Assembly: GCA_903861155.1 (NCBI GenBank)
Contig: CAIOTL010000224.1
Location: 1-40,106 of the forward strand
Direction of reading: 5' to 3'
DNA: 40,106 nt
From: an uncultured Bacteroidota bacterium
GTDB taxonomy: Bacteria; Bacteroidota; Bacteroidia; Flavobacteriales; Flavobacteriaceae
Position numbers and translations under genes: made by a program. The notes below the pieces were generated by a model. It saw only the letters and a list, made by a program, of their open reading frames with translations, was not told the origin of the DNA and did no database searches. The stretch's first letter is position 1, and every line of letters begins with the position of its first letter. Of this stretch, positions 17,661-25,579 are shown in pieces.

Positions 17661-18536
17661 CTATTTAATCCACATTTCTGCTGGCATTCCTATTTTTAAA
17701 GTTCCATCATTTTTTACTTTCACTTTCACAGCATAAACTAAATTTACGCGCTCTTCCTTGGTTTGAATGACTTTTGGAGTAAATTCTGCAGAGGATGAAA
17801 TCCAATAAATTTCACCTTGATAGGATTTCATTTCTTTTCCTGAATCAATTTTTATTGTAACATTTTGACCGATTTTAATTTTTGATAATTGTGTTTCATC
17901 TACATACACTCGTAATGTCATTTCAGAAACATCGGCAATTTTATAAAGCGGTTTTCCAAAAGCAGTTACTTCATTTGGTTCTGCATATTTGGCTAGAACT
18001 GTTCCTTTAATTGGATTGATAATTTTGCTTTTCTCAATCTGGTCGTTGATTTTTTCTATTTGCACATCAATCGATTTTACATCGTCTACAATTGGAGCAT
18101 TTTGAGTTTCAACACTTCGTATTTGCTCGTTTAATACGTTTACTTTACCCACAATTTCATCAACCTGACGTTTGGTTGCTGCATTTTCAGCAAACATATT
18201 TTCAATTCTCTTTTTTTCAATCAAGGTCGTTTTGAGTTGTTCTTCCAACACACTTCTTTGTGACAATACATTTTTTGATTTAGAAAAAGTAGTATTTTTT
18301 GAAGCAATCAATTGTTGCTTATTAAAATACAATTGGGTTGTGTCGACCAAACCAACTTGAGTTTTAGGTTCTAAAATATCGCCTTCTTCGAGTTTTAAAT
18401 ATTGTACATTTCCATTAGCTTCTGCCGAAATCGTAACTTCAGTTGACTCGAAATTACCATAACCATCAGCTTTGTCGTTGTTTTTAGTACAAGAAACAAG
18501 ACTTGTTAGAATTAAGAATGTGATTGTTTTTTTCAT
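17661..18536 (-). CDS. HlyD/YbhG-type periplasmic adaptor, lipoprotein
   Basis: A 291-residue adaptor with a lipoprotein signal, MKKTITFLILTSLVSC (Cys16). The biotinyl-lipoyl halves are around NGNVQYLKLEEGDIL and INPIKGTVLAKYAEPNEVTAFGKPL, separated by a long coiled-coil hairpin (about 70-160). A beta-barrel and a short tail follow, ending KIGMPAEMWIK. It would join the ABC-2 inner-membrane complex to the TolC-type channel encoded next to it. The gene order matches ybhG before ybhF. Confidence 0.9.
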   Translation of the reverse strand: MKKTITFLILTSLVSCTKNNDKADGYGNFESTEVTISAEANGNVQYLKLEEGDILEPKTQVGLVDTTQLYFNKQQLIASKNTTFSKSKNVLSQRSVLEEQLKTTLIEKKRIENMFAENAATKRQVDEIVGKVNVLNEQIRSVETQNAPIVDDVKSIDVQIEKINDQIEKSKIINPIKGTVLAKYAEPNEVTAFGKPLYKIADVSEMTLRVYVDETQLSKIKIGQNVTIKIDSGKEMKSYQGEIYWISSSAEFTPKVIQTKEERVNLVYAVKVKVKNDGTLKIGMPAEMWIK

Positions 18537-18584
18537 TTTACTATATTTTTTATTTCCAAATTTTTAAATTTATTCATCTTCAAA

Positions 18585-18654
18585 TTAGTAAAGGCTACTA
18601 AATTGATAATTCGCTTTTAAAAAGATAAATTTTCAAGCTAGTAGCCTTTACTAA
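18585..18654. repeat. 16-bp inverted repeat and 20-bp direct repeat at the tolC 3' end
   Basis: TTAGTAAAGGCTACTA (18585-18600) and TAGTAGCCTTTACTAA (18639-18654) are perfect inverted copies; the second overlaps the final codons and stop of the TolC gene. Overlaid on this is a direct repeat: CTAAATTGATAATTCGCTTT (18598-18617) and CTAACTTGATAATTCGCCTT (18651-18670), 18 of 20 identical. The last coding bases of tolC have therefore been copied downstream both directly and in reverse, giving a long stem with a 38-base loop that may act as a terminator or attenuator before the adaptor gene. Confidence 0.7.
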
Positions 18655-19900
18655 CTTGATAATTCGCCTTCGACAAATCCAATTGAATTTCGTGGATTTT
18701 CTGGTTCGTTTTGGCTTCATATAAATTAGTGAATTCTACTACATATTCTGAAGCGGTAATAACTCCATTTTTCAATTGCGCATCCGAGGATTGAACCACT
18801 TCTTCTCGCAAGGCTACAATTTGGGAATCCGATTTTATGACTTCTTCAGTTTTCAATATTTCATTTTCCATTTCTTGCAATTGCAACTTGTTATTGAGCA
18901 AAAAAGTTTCTTTTTCAGTCGAAACAATATTTTTTGAGACTGAAAGCGCTTGCTTTTCAGTTTTTGATTTATTCCAATCGAATACATTCCAATTCGCTTT
19001 TAAACCCACCATATAAAAAGTTTGAAAGGAATTATCTAACATATTCAATCCAGGATTTCCATAGCCTGCTTGACCAAAAGCATTAATTCTGGGTAGATTA
19101 TTTTTAGAAATTATATTTTTTGATTCCTCAATTTGCTCGTTTTGCAGATCGAATAATTTCAATTCTGGTCGATTATTTTCGTGAGTAAAATCATTGGAAA
19201 TTATCGGTTGAACTAACACTATGTTTTCGTCAATTGTTGAAAAAGTAAGAGAAGATATTTTTTTTAACAACCGCTTTTTATCAAACTGAATTCCGACAAG
19301 TTGCTGATTTATTTTTAAATTCTCGGCTTCCAAAACTTTCTCCGAAGCAGGAAGGATGGCGCCAAATTTAACTCCAGTTTTCACTTCATTTATTTTAGAA
19401 ACGAGTTGGTTTTGTTTTGAAAGCAAAATTGATTTTTGTTCCTGAAGCAATAAAACCGAAAAATACAATTGATTAACCTGAGCTTTGAGTTGGTATAAAT
19501 TAACAACCACTTGCTGTTGCTGAATTTTGGTTTGAGCATCTTTTAATTTTGCATTCGCATCAATTAAACCGCCATTATACAACAATTGATTTACATCTAA
19601 AGTAGCTCGATATTGATCTTTATTCAACGGATTTACCGTCACATTTGGCAGATGGATGGGTAATTCAGTAACTGCAGATTGATAAGTTCCTTGCGCATTT
19701 AAGTCGATTTTTGGAAGTTTCCCTTTATGGAGCACATCAATATCTAAAGCTGATTTTTGTTGTAAAAAATCCGTTTGTTTAGCTAAAGGATAATTTTTAT
19801 TGACTAAGGTATAACAATCTTCCAAGGTTAATTTTTGTTGCGCCGTTGCAAAAAAAGGCAACAGTAATACTGCAAAAGCTATCTTTAAATAGTGTTTCAT
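18638..19900 (-). CDS. TolC-family outer-membrane channel
   Basis: A 420-residue protein with signal peptide [20 protein letters not shown] and the internally repeated OEP domain (about 25-220 and 230-415), rich in long alpha helices; [16 protein letters not shown] marks a membrane strand. It would be the exit channel for the ABC-2 complex. Its ATG overlaps the TetR stop (ATGA, 19897-19900), so regulator and channel are co-translated. Unlike the RND-operon TolC at 9.3-10.6 kb it has no internal stop. Confidence 0.91.
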   Translation of the reverse strand: MKHYLKIAFAVLLLPFFATAQQKLTLEDCYTLVNKNYPLAKQTDFLQQKSALDIDVLHKGKLPKIDLNAQGTYQSAVTELPIHLPNVTVNPLNKDQYRATLDVNQLLYNGGLIDANAKLKDAQTKIQQQQVVVNLYQLKAQVNQLYFSVLLLQEQKSILLSKQNQLVSKINEVKTGVKFGAILPASEKVLEAENLKINQQLVGIQFDKKRLLKKISSLTFSTIDENIVLVQPIISNDFTHENNRPELKLFDLQNEQIEESKNIISKNNLPRINAFGQAGYGNPGLNMLDNSFQTFYMVGLKANWNVFDWNKSKTEKQALSVSKNIVSTEKETFLLNNKLQLQEMENEILKTEEVIKSDSQIVALREEVVQSSDAQLKNGVITASEYVVEFTNLYEAKTNQKIHEIQLDLSKANYQVSKGY

Positions 19901-20490
19901 TTTTTTATGGAATTAATTATTTGTTCGGCAATACCAGTTTTTCGTTCTTCCATCATTTGATTGAATTCGGAATCAGAAATTTGAATTATTCCTTTCACCA
20001 TCATTTTAGCAGCAAAAGGAAAAACGGTCATAGAAAATATATCCAACAAAAGTTGTTTTGGATTGATGGGTTTTATGATTCCATCAGCTATTTCTTTTTC
20101 GATTTGAGCAATCAAAATGGCAGGATTGGGTCTGTTTCCATGATTTAAAAACGTCATTACAAAATCTGGATTATTATTCATTTCCTGAATTACAAATTGT
20201 GGCAAATAGGGATTGAGAATCACAAACGAGATGTAACTATGCGTAAACTTCGTTATTTTATTAAAAACTGTGTCTTGAGAATTGAAAATCTCATTGATTT
20301 GTGGCGCTAATTGACCAAAAGCATTCATGAAAATTGCCTTAAAAAGCAATTCTTTGCTTTTAAAACAATAATGCAACATGGCCTTATTAATTCCTGCTTC
20401 ATCCGCTATTTCCTGCATTCGCGCTCCAGAAAATCCTTTTTTTTGGAATACGGTTCGCGCTGCATTAAATATCTTTCCTTCTGTTGTCAT
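19897..20490 (-). CDS. TetR-family repressor of the YbhGFSR-like operon
   Basis: A 197-residue regulator with an N-terminal TetR helix-turn-helix (about 5-50, [20 protein letters not shown]) and an all-helical ligand-binding domain. It is the first gene of the exporter operon it most likely controls, as CecR (YbiH) is in E. coli. Palindromes overlap the likely transcription start immediately upstream (20505-20523), indicating autorepression that lifts when an exported compound binds. The inducing ligand cannot be deduced. Confidence 0.92.
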   Translation of the reverse strand: MTTEGKIFNAARTVFQKKGFSGARMQEIADEAGINKAMLHYCFKSKELLFKAIFMNAFGQLAPQINEIFNSQDTVFNKITKFTHSYISFVILNPYLPQFVIQEMNNNPDFVMTFLNHGNRPNPAILIAQIEKEIADGIIKPINPKQLLLDIFSMTVFPFAAKMMVKGIIQISDSEFNQMMEERKTGIAEQIINSIKK

Positions 20491-20504
20491 TTTGATTTAA
20501 CTAT

Positions 20505-20554
20505 ATGGTTTAACCATTTGGTTAGCAAAGATAAATAAAAAAAGTATTCCACAA
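20505..20554 (-). promoter_or_regulatory. TetR operon promoter and operator
   Basis: On the minus strand TTG (20554-20552) is followed after 18 bases by TATCTTTG (20533-20526), a perfect TAnnTTTG element. Just downstream are two overlapping palindromes, AACCA-AA-TGGTT (20523-20512) and ATGGTT-A-AACCAT (20517-20505), covering the expected start site. The ATG of tetR is at 20490. This is the textbook position for repression by blocking initiation. Confidence 0.75.
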
Positions 20555-20580
20555 TGAAATACTTTAAAAAAATGATAAAA

Positions 20581-21030
20581 TTATAATTTTGGAAAAAAAC
20601 GTCCTGTTTTCAATTTGTATTCCAAGTAATTTGAATAATTAATTTCCAATTGTTTTTCTTCAAACTGAGTTTTTAAAAAAAACAAAATGAGTAAAATAAA
20701 ACTCAATATCAATTTATAACTTGAATCCAAATAAAATGCAATTCCAAAGGTTAGCAAAATAATTCCCAAATAAATAGGATGTCGGATAAATTTGTATAAT
20801 CCTGTCTCTATTAAAGTTGCGCTCTCTTTTTGTGTGGGAAAAGGAGAAAGATTTTTATTGAGTTGCAACAAGGCTAATAGGATGATTATTCCGCCTAAAA
20901 TGGCAATAAAAAGTCCTGTTATTTGAATCCAAAAAAACAATTTCAATGACCAATTTAGATCAAAAATAAAACAGAAAAACAAGACGAATTGAATGGTGAC
21001 AAATAAATAATCTTTTCGTTTTACTTTCAT
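20581..21030 (-). CDS. ICMT/PEMT-like membrane methyltransferase
   Basis: A 149-residue protein with three or four membrane helices and the family hallmark GLYKFIRHPIYLGIILLTFG (SAM-binding region). It is followed by EEKQLEINYSNYLEYKLKTGRFFP. Families with this fold include isoprenylcysteine carboxyl methyltransferase, phospholipid methyltransferases and the methanethiol S-methyltransferase MddA; the last is longer, so identity with it is not claimed. The gene follows two soluble methyltransferase genes and is probably the last gene of the sulfur operon (5-base gap). A thiol or lipid substrate is possible. Confidence 0.8.
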   Translation of the reverse strand: MKVKRKDYLFVTIQFVLFFCFIFDLNWSLKLFFWIQITGLFIAILGGIIILLALLQLNKNLSPFPTQKESATLIETGLYKFIRHPIYLGIILLTFGIAFYLDSSYKLILSFILLILFFLKTQFEEKQLEINYSNYLEYKLKTGRFFPKL

Positions 21031-21035
21031 TGCTA

Positions 21036-21628
21036 TTATTTTTTAGTGCCTACAAACCTGACAACTGAAGATTTTCCTTGATGAAAAGGGCCTTCGTCTA
21101 AAGTAACCTCAACCGTTTCTAAAAAAGTAAAATTAATTCCAGGAAATTCAGTTTTAATCTCCTCTTCAGAAAACAACATGGCTATATTTGTAGGTCCACC
21201 TGATGTATTATGAATTTGCTCTTTACTAAAAGCTTCAAAAATAACAAATCCATTTGGCTTCAAAAAAGTCAATAATTTTTGATGGTATTCCTTTCTAAGT
21301 TGAGCAGGAAAATGAGCGAAAATTAAAACAATACCATCAAAAAAATCTTGTGGATAGTTTATGGCTTCAATGGAAGAAATTGAATATTGAAATGAAACCT
21401 TTTTATGATTGGCTAAATTTTTAGCTTTGATTTTCCCTTCCTCACTGCTATCAAACGCAAAAACTTCAAAGCCTTGTTGAGCTGCATAAACCGCATTTCT
21501 TCCCCTTCTGCGGGAAATAAAATTTTCCCCATCGAGAAAAATTCTAATTGTGTTTTAAAAAAAACATTAGGTTCAATTCCGTATGCATAATCTTTGGCTG
21601 CATAACGTTCATTCCAGAAATCTTTCAT
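21036..21628 (-). pseudogene. Class I SAM methyltransferase, frameshifted
   Basis: The gene starts MKDFWNERYAAKDYAYGIEPN and runs to LFPAEGE, then loses its frame near 21497-21505. In the next frame the expected AVYAAQQGFEVFAFDSS continues without a stop to 21036 (VVRFVGTKK). The motif-I loop GEGRNAVYAA seems to have lost about 4 bases of a GGAAGGAA-type run. Reading through, the protein would be about 198 residues, the usual size of a TehB/TPMT-like methyltransferase. Motif IV-like DFFDGIVLIFAHFP and the post-motif LKPNGFVIFEAF are intact. It is either a real frameshift or a sequencing deletion. Confidence 0.8.
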
Positions 21629-21639
21629 TTATTTTGTTT

Positions 21640-22256
21640 TTAGGCTTGATTGTTTTTTTTATCAAACGAAACAGCTTTTTGAAGTTCAATAAACAATTCT
21701 GTGTTTGCTCTAGGAGCTATTGAATTAGAACACAAATCCATTTTAAAATAGTAAAATCGGATGTAAATAGCTGTTCATATTCCTCTTTGTTTCCTCCAAA
21801 AGGCGGATCTGTTTCAAATATTCTATTAAACAGTAAACCAACTAATTTGCCATTATTGGATAAAAGTTGATGCATTTTCGATACATAATTTTCACGTATC
21901 GCTGGTGGCAAAGCACAGAAAAAAGTTTGCTCAAAAATCAAATCATATTTTCCTTGATGCTCAAAAAAATCGCCTAAAATTATTTTAATCGTAGGGTTGT
22001 TTTTAAATTTTAGCTGAAGATTTTTTACTAATGTTGGCGCAATATCAATAACACTAACATTAGTAAAACCTTGCTTCAACAGATATTCAGCTTCATACGA
22101 ATTACCGCAGCCTGGAAATAAAATACTTTGATTTTTATCTTCTAAAGTATCAATATAAGTTTTTATTGGAGGCGAAACTTTGCCCAAATCCCATCCAGTA
22201 GCATTGTTTTTATATTTAGCATCCCAATACTCTTGATCCAATATATTTTCACACAA
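21640..22256 (-). pseudogene. Thiopurine-methyltransferase-like SAM methyltransferase, 3' frameshift
   Basis: A TPMT-family protein: YWDAKYKNNATGWDLGKVSPP, SAM loop ILFPGCGNSYEAEYL, then VIDIAPTLV, DFFEHQGKYDLIFEQTFFCALPP and ETDPPFGGNKEEYE. TPMT relatives methylate thiols, halides and metalloids. Near the end a run of four A (21744-21741) appears one base short: the frame ends at 21717. With one more A it would read ILKMDLCSNSIAPRANTELF and finish at 21640. No ATG is present at the N-terminus; TTG at 22256 or 22241 are candidates, since the preceding DUF2892 gene stops at 22285. It is transcribed from the persulfide-dioxygenase operon. Confidence 0.8.
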
Positions 22257-22284
22257 ACCAATAGAGTATTTTTTTTTGCCAAAA

Positions 22285-22494
22285 TTATTCTTTCTTACGG
22301 GTTGACAAACCAAATGGCAAATACAATGGACAAAAACTAATAAAACTTGTAAGCACAAAAATAATGGCTAAAACACCTAAAACTAATACTACTGTGCCAT
22401 CAATAGTTTTGGTGTAATACAAAACTCCAATTACAATTACAATTGCAATTAGAATACGAATAATTTTGTCTGTGGAACCCATGTTTTTTTTCAT
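22285..22494 (-). CDS. DUF2892 (YgaP-type) inner-membrane protein
   Basis: A 69-residue protein (or 65 from the internal ATG at 22482, MGSTDKIIRILIAI) with two hydrophobic helices, LIAIVIVIGVLYY and VLGVLAIIFVLTSFISFC, and the tail FCPLYLPFGLSTRKKE. The FCPLYxPFGxST ending is a recognised DUF2892 pattern with a conserved Cys. It sits in the sulfur operon between DUF6132 and the TPMT-like gene. It probably works with rhodanese or thioredoxin partners at the membrane (inference). Confidence 0.85.
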   Translation of the reverse strand: MKKNMGSTDKIIRILIAIVIVIGVLYYTKTIDGTVVLVLGVLAIIFVLTSFISFCPLYLPFGLSTRKKE

Positions 22495-22522
22495 GATTTT
22501 TTAATTTAATTGGTTAAAAATA

Positions 22523-22720
22523 TTAAGATTTTTTTGGTGATTTTATAAACATATTAAAAATTAATCCTCCCATTACTGCCCCATACAAAGTTGAATTTAA
22601 TGGTTTGGAAGTTATAGCACAAGTACCAGTAGCACAGCCTACATAAAAATAATAAAGATAACCAGCAATAGCGCCAACAACGATTCCTATTCCAGTAATT
22701 ATAATTGCTTTTTTGGTCAT
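22523..22720 (-). CDS. DUF6132-like small membrane protein with Cys pair
   Basis: A 65-residue protein with two hydrophobic helices (about 4-27 and 44-60) and the extramembrane motif GCATGTCAITS between them, two cysteines five residues apart. Proteins of this kind accompany thioredoxin and rhodanese genes in Bacteroidota. Its ATG overlaps the thioredoxin stop by one base (TAATG). The Cys pair suggests a disulfide or persulfide carried at the membrane; this is inference, and no activity is known to me. Confidence 0.75.
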   Translation of the reverse strand: MTKKAIIITGIGIVVGAIAGYLYYFYVGCATGTCAITSKPLNSTLYGAVMGGLIFNMFIKSPKKS

Positions 22721-23022
22721 TAGTTCGTTTTATCTATAATAGTTTTAATAATTTGTTCTTTGGTTAAAACTCCTGATTGTCTCCAGAGTTGTTTTCCGTT
22801 TTGATACAAAATCATTGTGGGAACACCACGAACTTGGTATTTTGAAGCCAATGCTTGATTTTTGTCTACATCAATTTTTAGTATTGTAATTCGTTCTCCC
22901 AGACTGTCTTTCACCTGTTTTAAAATTGGCGCAAGCATCTTGCAAGGACCACACCAATCTGCAGAAAAATCAATCAACACCGGCTTTTCTGATTTAATAA
23001 TATTTTCGAAACTAGTGCTCAT
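22720..23022 (-). CDS. Thioredoxin
   Basis: A 100-residue thioredoxin fold with the active site DWCGPCKM (Cys24, Cys27) and the cis-proline loop RGVPTMILYQNGK. It has no signal peptide, so it is cytoplasmic. In a persulfide-oxidation operon it would reduce persulfides or regenerate rhodanese cysteines. It overlaps its neighbours on both sides (ATGA with the gene upstream, TAATG with DUF6132), indicating tight co-translation. Confidence 0.95.
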   Translation of the reverse strand: MSTSFENIIKSEKPVLIDFSADWCGPCKMLAPILKQVKDSLGERITILKIDVDKNQALASKYQVRGVPTMILYQNGKQLWRQSGVLTKEQIIKTIIDKTN

Positions 23023-23222
23023 CTTTTTGAATATTTATTGTTTGGAACTGAACAACCATTTGGCCCACAGCCTAAATTAAAAATAACCTGAAACAAGAAA
23101 AATAAACCAAAAGCTATGAAAAACCACTCTTGATTCGTAAAAGCCTGAACGAACAAAAACAAGGCAAATGCTAATCGCACCAACCGTATTATATGCCAAT
23201 TCGAAAAAATCATTTCTTTCAT
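23019..23222 (-). CDS. Small membrane protein with CGPNGC motif
   Basis: A 67-residue protein with two hydrophobic segments (about 14-28 and 33-48) and the tail LGCGPNGCSVPNNKYSKR. The CGPNGC motif resembles a redox CxxxxC pair and is typical of a small family encoded next to rhodaneses and thioredoxins in Bacteroidota. It lies one base after the stop of the dioxygenase gene and overlaps thioredoxin by ATGA. A membrane partner for sulfur transfer is plausible but unproven. Confidence 0.8.
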   Translation of the reverse strand: MKEMIFSNWHIIRLVRLAFALFLFVQAFTNQEWFFIAFGLFFLFQVIFNLGCGPNGCSVPNNKYSKR

Positions 23223-23223
23223 C

Positions 23224-24636
23224 TTATTTTAATGTTGACGGACAAACATAATTAGTTGTTTTAATTCCCGTTTTTTTAATGGCTGCAAAACCGCCCAAAA
23301 CGTTCACTAAATTGTGATATCCACGCGCTTTCAAAATAGAAGCCGCTATCACGGAACGATAACCACCGGCGCAATGTAAATAAAATTCTCCTTCTTTCGG
23401 GAATTCGGCTAGATGTTCATTCAGAAAATCCAGCGGAGTCGAATGAACGCCAACTATGTGCTCAGATGCATATTCATTAGACTTTCTAACGTCAAAAACA
23501 GGAATTTCTTTGTCTTCTTCCATAATTTCTTCCAGCGTTTCGGCCGAAACAGAATTCACGGTATCATATTGCATTCCAGAATTTTTCCACGTTTCAAATC
23601 CATCCTTCAAATAGCCTATCGTGTTGTCATAACCCACTCTCGCCAAACGGATTATTGATTCCTCTTCCCTACCTTTTGGCGTCACCAAAAGTAGTGGTTG
23701 CTTGATGTCTAAAATCAAGGCACCAACCCAAGGTGCAAATGCGCCATCTATACCAATAAAAACAGATTTTGGAATATGACCTTTGGCAAATTCATCTTGA
23801 TTTCGAACATCTAATATCAATGCATCGGTTCCATTGGCGACAAATTCGAACGTGAATGCGTCGTATGCCGAAGCTTCTTTCACGATGTCTTCGACATTTT
23901 CGTAACCTTCTTTATTGAGTTGTACATTCATCGGGAAATAAGCCGGCGGAGGCAACAATCCATCGGTAACTTCATCTATAAATTCTTCTTTGGTCATATT
24001 GGCTCGAAGCGCATAATTGATTTGTTTTTGTTCGCCAATGGTACCCACAGTTTCATTACTCAAATTTTTTCCGCAAGCGCTACCGGCACCGTGAGCAGGA
24101 TAAACGATGACATCATCGGCCAAGGTCGTTATCTTGTTTCTCAAACTTTCGAATAAAATTCCGGCCAACTGCTCTTGGGTCATATTGGCGGCTTTTTGGG
24201 CCAAATCAGGTCTTCCCACATCGCCTAAAAACAAGGTGTCACCACTAAAGAGCGCATAATCTTTGCCAGTTTCATCTTTCAAAAGATAACACGAACTTTC
24301 CATTGTATGTCCGGGCGTGTACAACAAAGTGATGGTAATATCTCCCAATTGAAAAACTTCACCTTCTTTTGCAATATGCGCCTCAAAACTAGGATTGGCA
24401 GTCGGCCCAAATATTATTGGAGCGCCAGTTTTTTCGGCCAAAGTCACATGTCCGCTTACAAAATCGGCGTGAAAATGGGTCTCGAAAATGTATTTTATTT
24501 TTGCGATATCCAAAGTGGCTTTGTCAATATAAGGCTGCACTTCGCGCAATGGATCAATAATGGCGACTTCGCCATTGCTCTCGATATAGTAAGCACCTTG
24601 CGCTAAACATCCAGTGTAAATTTGTTCTATTTTCAT
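23224..24636 (-). CDS. CstB-like persulfide dioxygenase with two rhodanese domains
   Basis: A 470-residue fusion. Residues 1-240 are a metallo-beta-lactamase-fold persulfide dioxygenase with iron ligands visible in THFHADFVSGH (His54, His56, Asp58), PGH110, SGD133 and AH182. Residues about 255-355 form a rhodanese domain whose active loop reads TPKG, without Cys, so it is inactive. Residues about 365-465 form a second rhodanese with the loop HCAGGYRS (Cys422). This three-part order is that of staphylococcal CstB, which converts thiol persulfides and sulfite to thiosulfate. It leads the operon of small membrane proteins, thioredoxin and methyltransferases. Bacillithiol persulfide is a probable substrate, as bshB1 is also in this window. 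Confidence 0.92.
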   Translation of the reverse strand: MKIEQIYTGCLAQGAYYIESNGEVAIIDPLREVQPYIDKATLDIAKIKYIFETHFHADFVSGHVTLAEKTGAPIIFGPTANPSFEAHIAKEGEVFQLGDITITLLYTPGHTMESSCYLLKDETGKDYALFSGDTLFLGDVGRPDLAQKAANMTQEQLAGILFESLRNKITTLADDVIVYPAHGAGSACGKNLSNETVGTIGEQKQINYALRANMTKEEFIDEVTDGLLPPPAYFPMNVQLNKEGYENVEDIVKEASAYDAFTFEFVANGTDALILDVRNQDEFAKGHIPKSVFIGIDGAFAPWVGALILDIKQPLLLVTPKGREEESIIRLARVGYDNTIGYLKDGFETWKNSGMQYDTVNSVSAETLEEIMEEDKEIPVFDVRKSNEYASEHIVGVHSTPLDFLNEHLAEFPKEGEFYLHCAGGYRSVIAASILKARGYHNLVNVLGGFAAIKKTGIKTTNYVCPSTLK

Positions 24637-24712
24637 TTTTTTGAGCGAATTATAATGTAAATTTATCTAATTTTATTTCAAAGACGGTATCAAAATTACA
24701 TTTAATAAAACA

Positions 24713-25516
24713 TTAGGGCAAGAAAATCTCTTTAATGATAATGTAAATACCCATTGTGAGAACAAACCAACCAAATCCTGTTTTGAGTTTTTCTTCTTCA
24801 ACTTTTCTGGAAATAAAATTTCCGATAAAAATTCCGACTATCGAAGCCAAAGTAAAGATTTTCAACAATTCCCAATCAATGATTTGGTTGCCCATAATAT
24901 CACCCGTAAATCCAATTAATGATTGCAAGGAAACTATAAAAAGCGATGTACCAACTGCCATTTTCATTGGAGTTTTTACAAAAAATAATAAAGTTGGAAC
25001 AATCAAAAATCCACCACCGGCACCAACAAATCCAGAAATAAGTCCAATGAGAATTCCCATTGTGGCTATTTTATAATAATTGAGTTTTTCGCCATCCGAA
25101 ATAATTCTTTCCTTCAAAGGTTTTATCATTCGAACCGATGCAAAAATCATCACAAAGGCAAAAACCACCATAATTAGTATTGACTTGCTCAAAGTGAAAT
25201 TTTCAATCGAAAAAACAATATTCGGGATTCTGGGAACGATAATTTTTCGGGTAATAAAAACCGAAATCACTGCGGGAATTCCAAACAAACCGACTTTATT
25301 GAAATCGACCAATTTTTGTTTGGCCTTGTGAACTCCACCAACCAGTGAGGTCGTTCCAATCACAAAAAGTGAATAAGCCGTCGCCAATGTAGGTTCGATA
25401 CCCATAACATAAACCAAAATTGGAACCGAAAGTATAGAACCTCCGCTGCCCAACATACCAAGCGTCATTCCCACAAAGACAGCCAAAATATAACCTATGA
25501 TATCAGAAATTTCCAT
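24713..25516 (-). CDS. TauE/SafE-family sulfite/sulfur-compound exporter
   Basis: A 267-residue membrane protein with about eight helices and two TauE/SafE repeats, seen in GMTLGMLGSGGSILSVPILVYVMG near the start and GLISGFVGAGGGFLIVPTLLFF in the middle. The family exports sulfite, sulfoacetate and related anions. Beside a persulfide dioxygenase it would remove sulfite or thiosulfate. Its promoter carries a Crp/Fnr-type palindrome. The dioxygenase gene follows after 76 bases and is probably read from the same transcript. Confidence 0.9.
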   Translation of the reverse strand: MEISDIIGYILAVFVGMTLGMLGSGGSILSVPILVYVMGIEPTLATAYSLFVIGTTSLVGGVHKAKQKLVDFNKVGLFGIPAVISVFITRKIIVPRIPNIVFSIENFTLSKSILIMVVFAFVMIFASVRMIKPLKERIISDGEKLNYYKIATMGILIGLISGFVGAGGGFLIVPTLLFFVKTPMKMAVGTSLFIVSLQSLIGFTGDIMGNQIIDWELLKIFTLASIVGIFIGNFISRKVEEEKLKTGFGWFVLTMGIYIIIKEIFLP

Positions 25517-25534
25517 TTGTTGAGTTTTTCAATA

Positions 25535-25577
25535 CAAAAGTAAATTTTTAAGAAACCAATTCTGTAACAAATGTTAC
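25535..25577 (-). promoter_or_regulatory. TauE/SafE operon promoter with Crp/Fnr-type operator
   Basis: GTAAC-AAAT-GTTAC (25564-25577) is a perfect palindrome, centred at 25570.5. Thirty-two bases downstream on the minus strand is TACTTTTG (25542-25535, centre 25538.5), a perfect TAnnTTTG element. The ATG is at 25516. The palindrome lies just before the stop of the Crp/Fnr gene, so the regulator's own gene abuts its likely target. Confidence 0.78.
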
Positions 25578-25579
25578 CT

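Noticed and set aside
24650..24700. TGTAA and TTACA halves upstream of the CstB-like gene as a fourth regulon site
   Set aside because: The halves are about 40 bases apart and do not form the compact 16-bp palindrome with the fixed promoter spacing.
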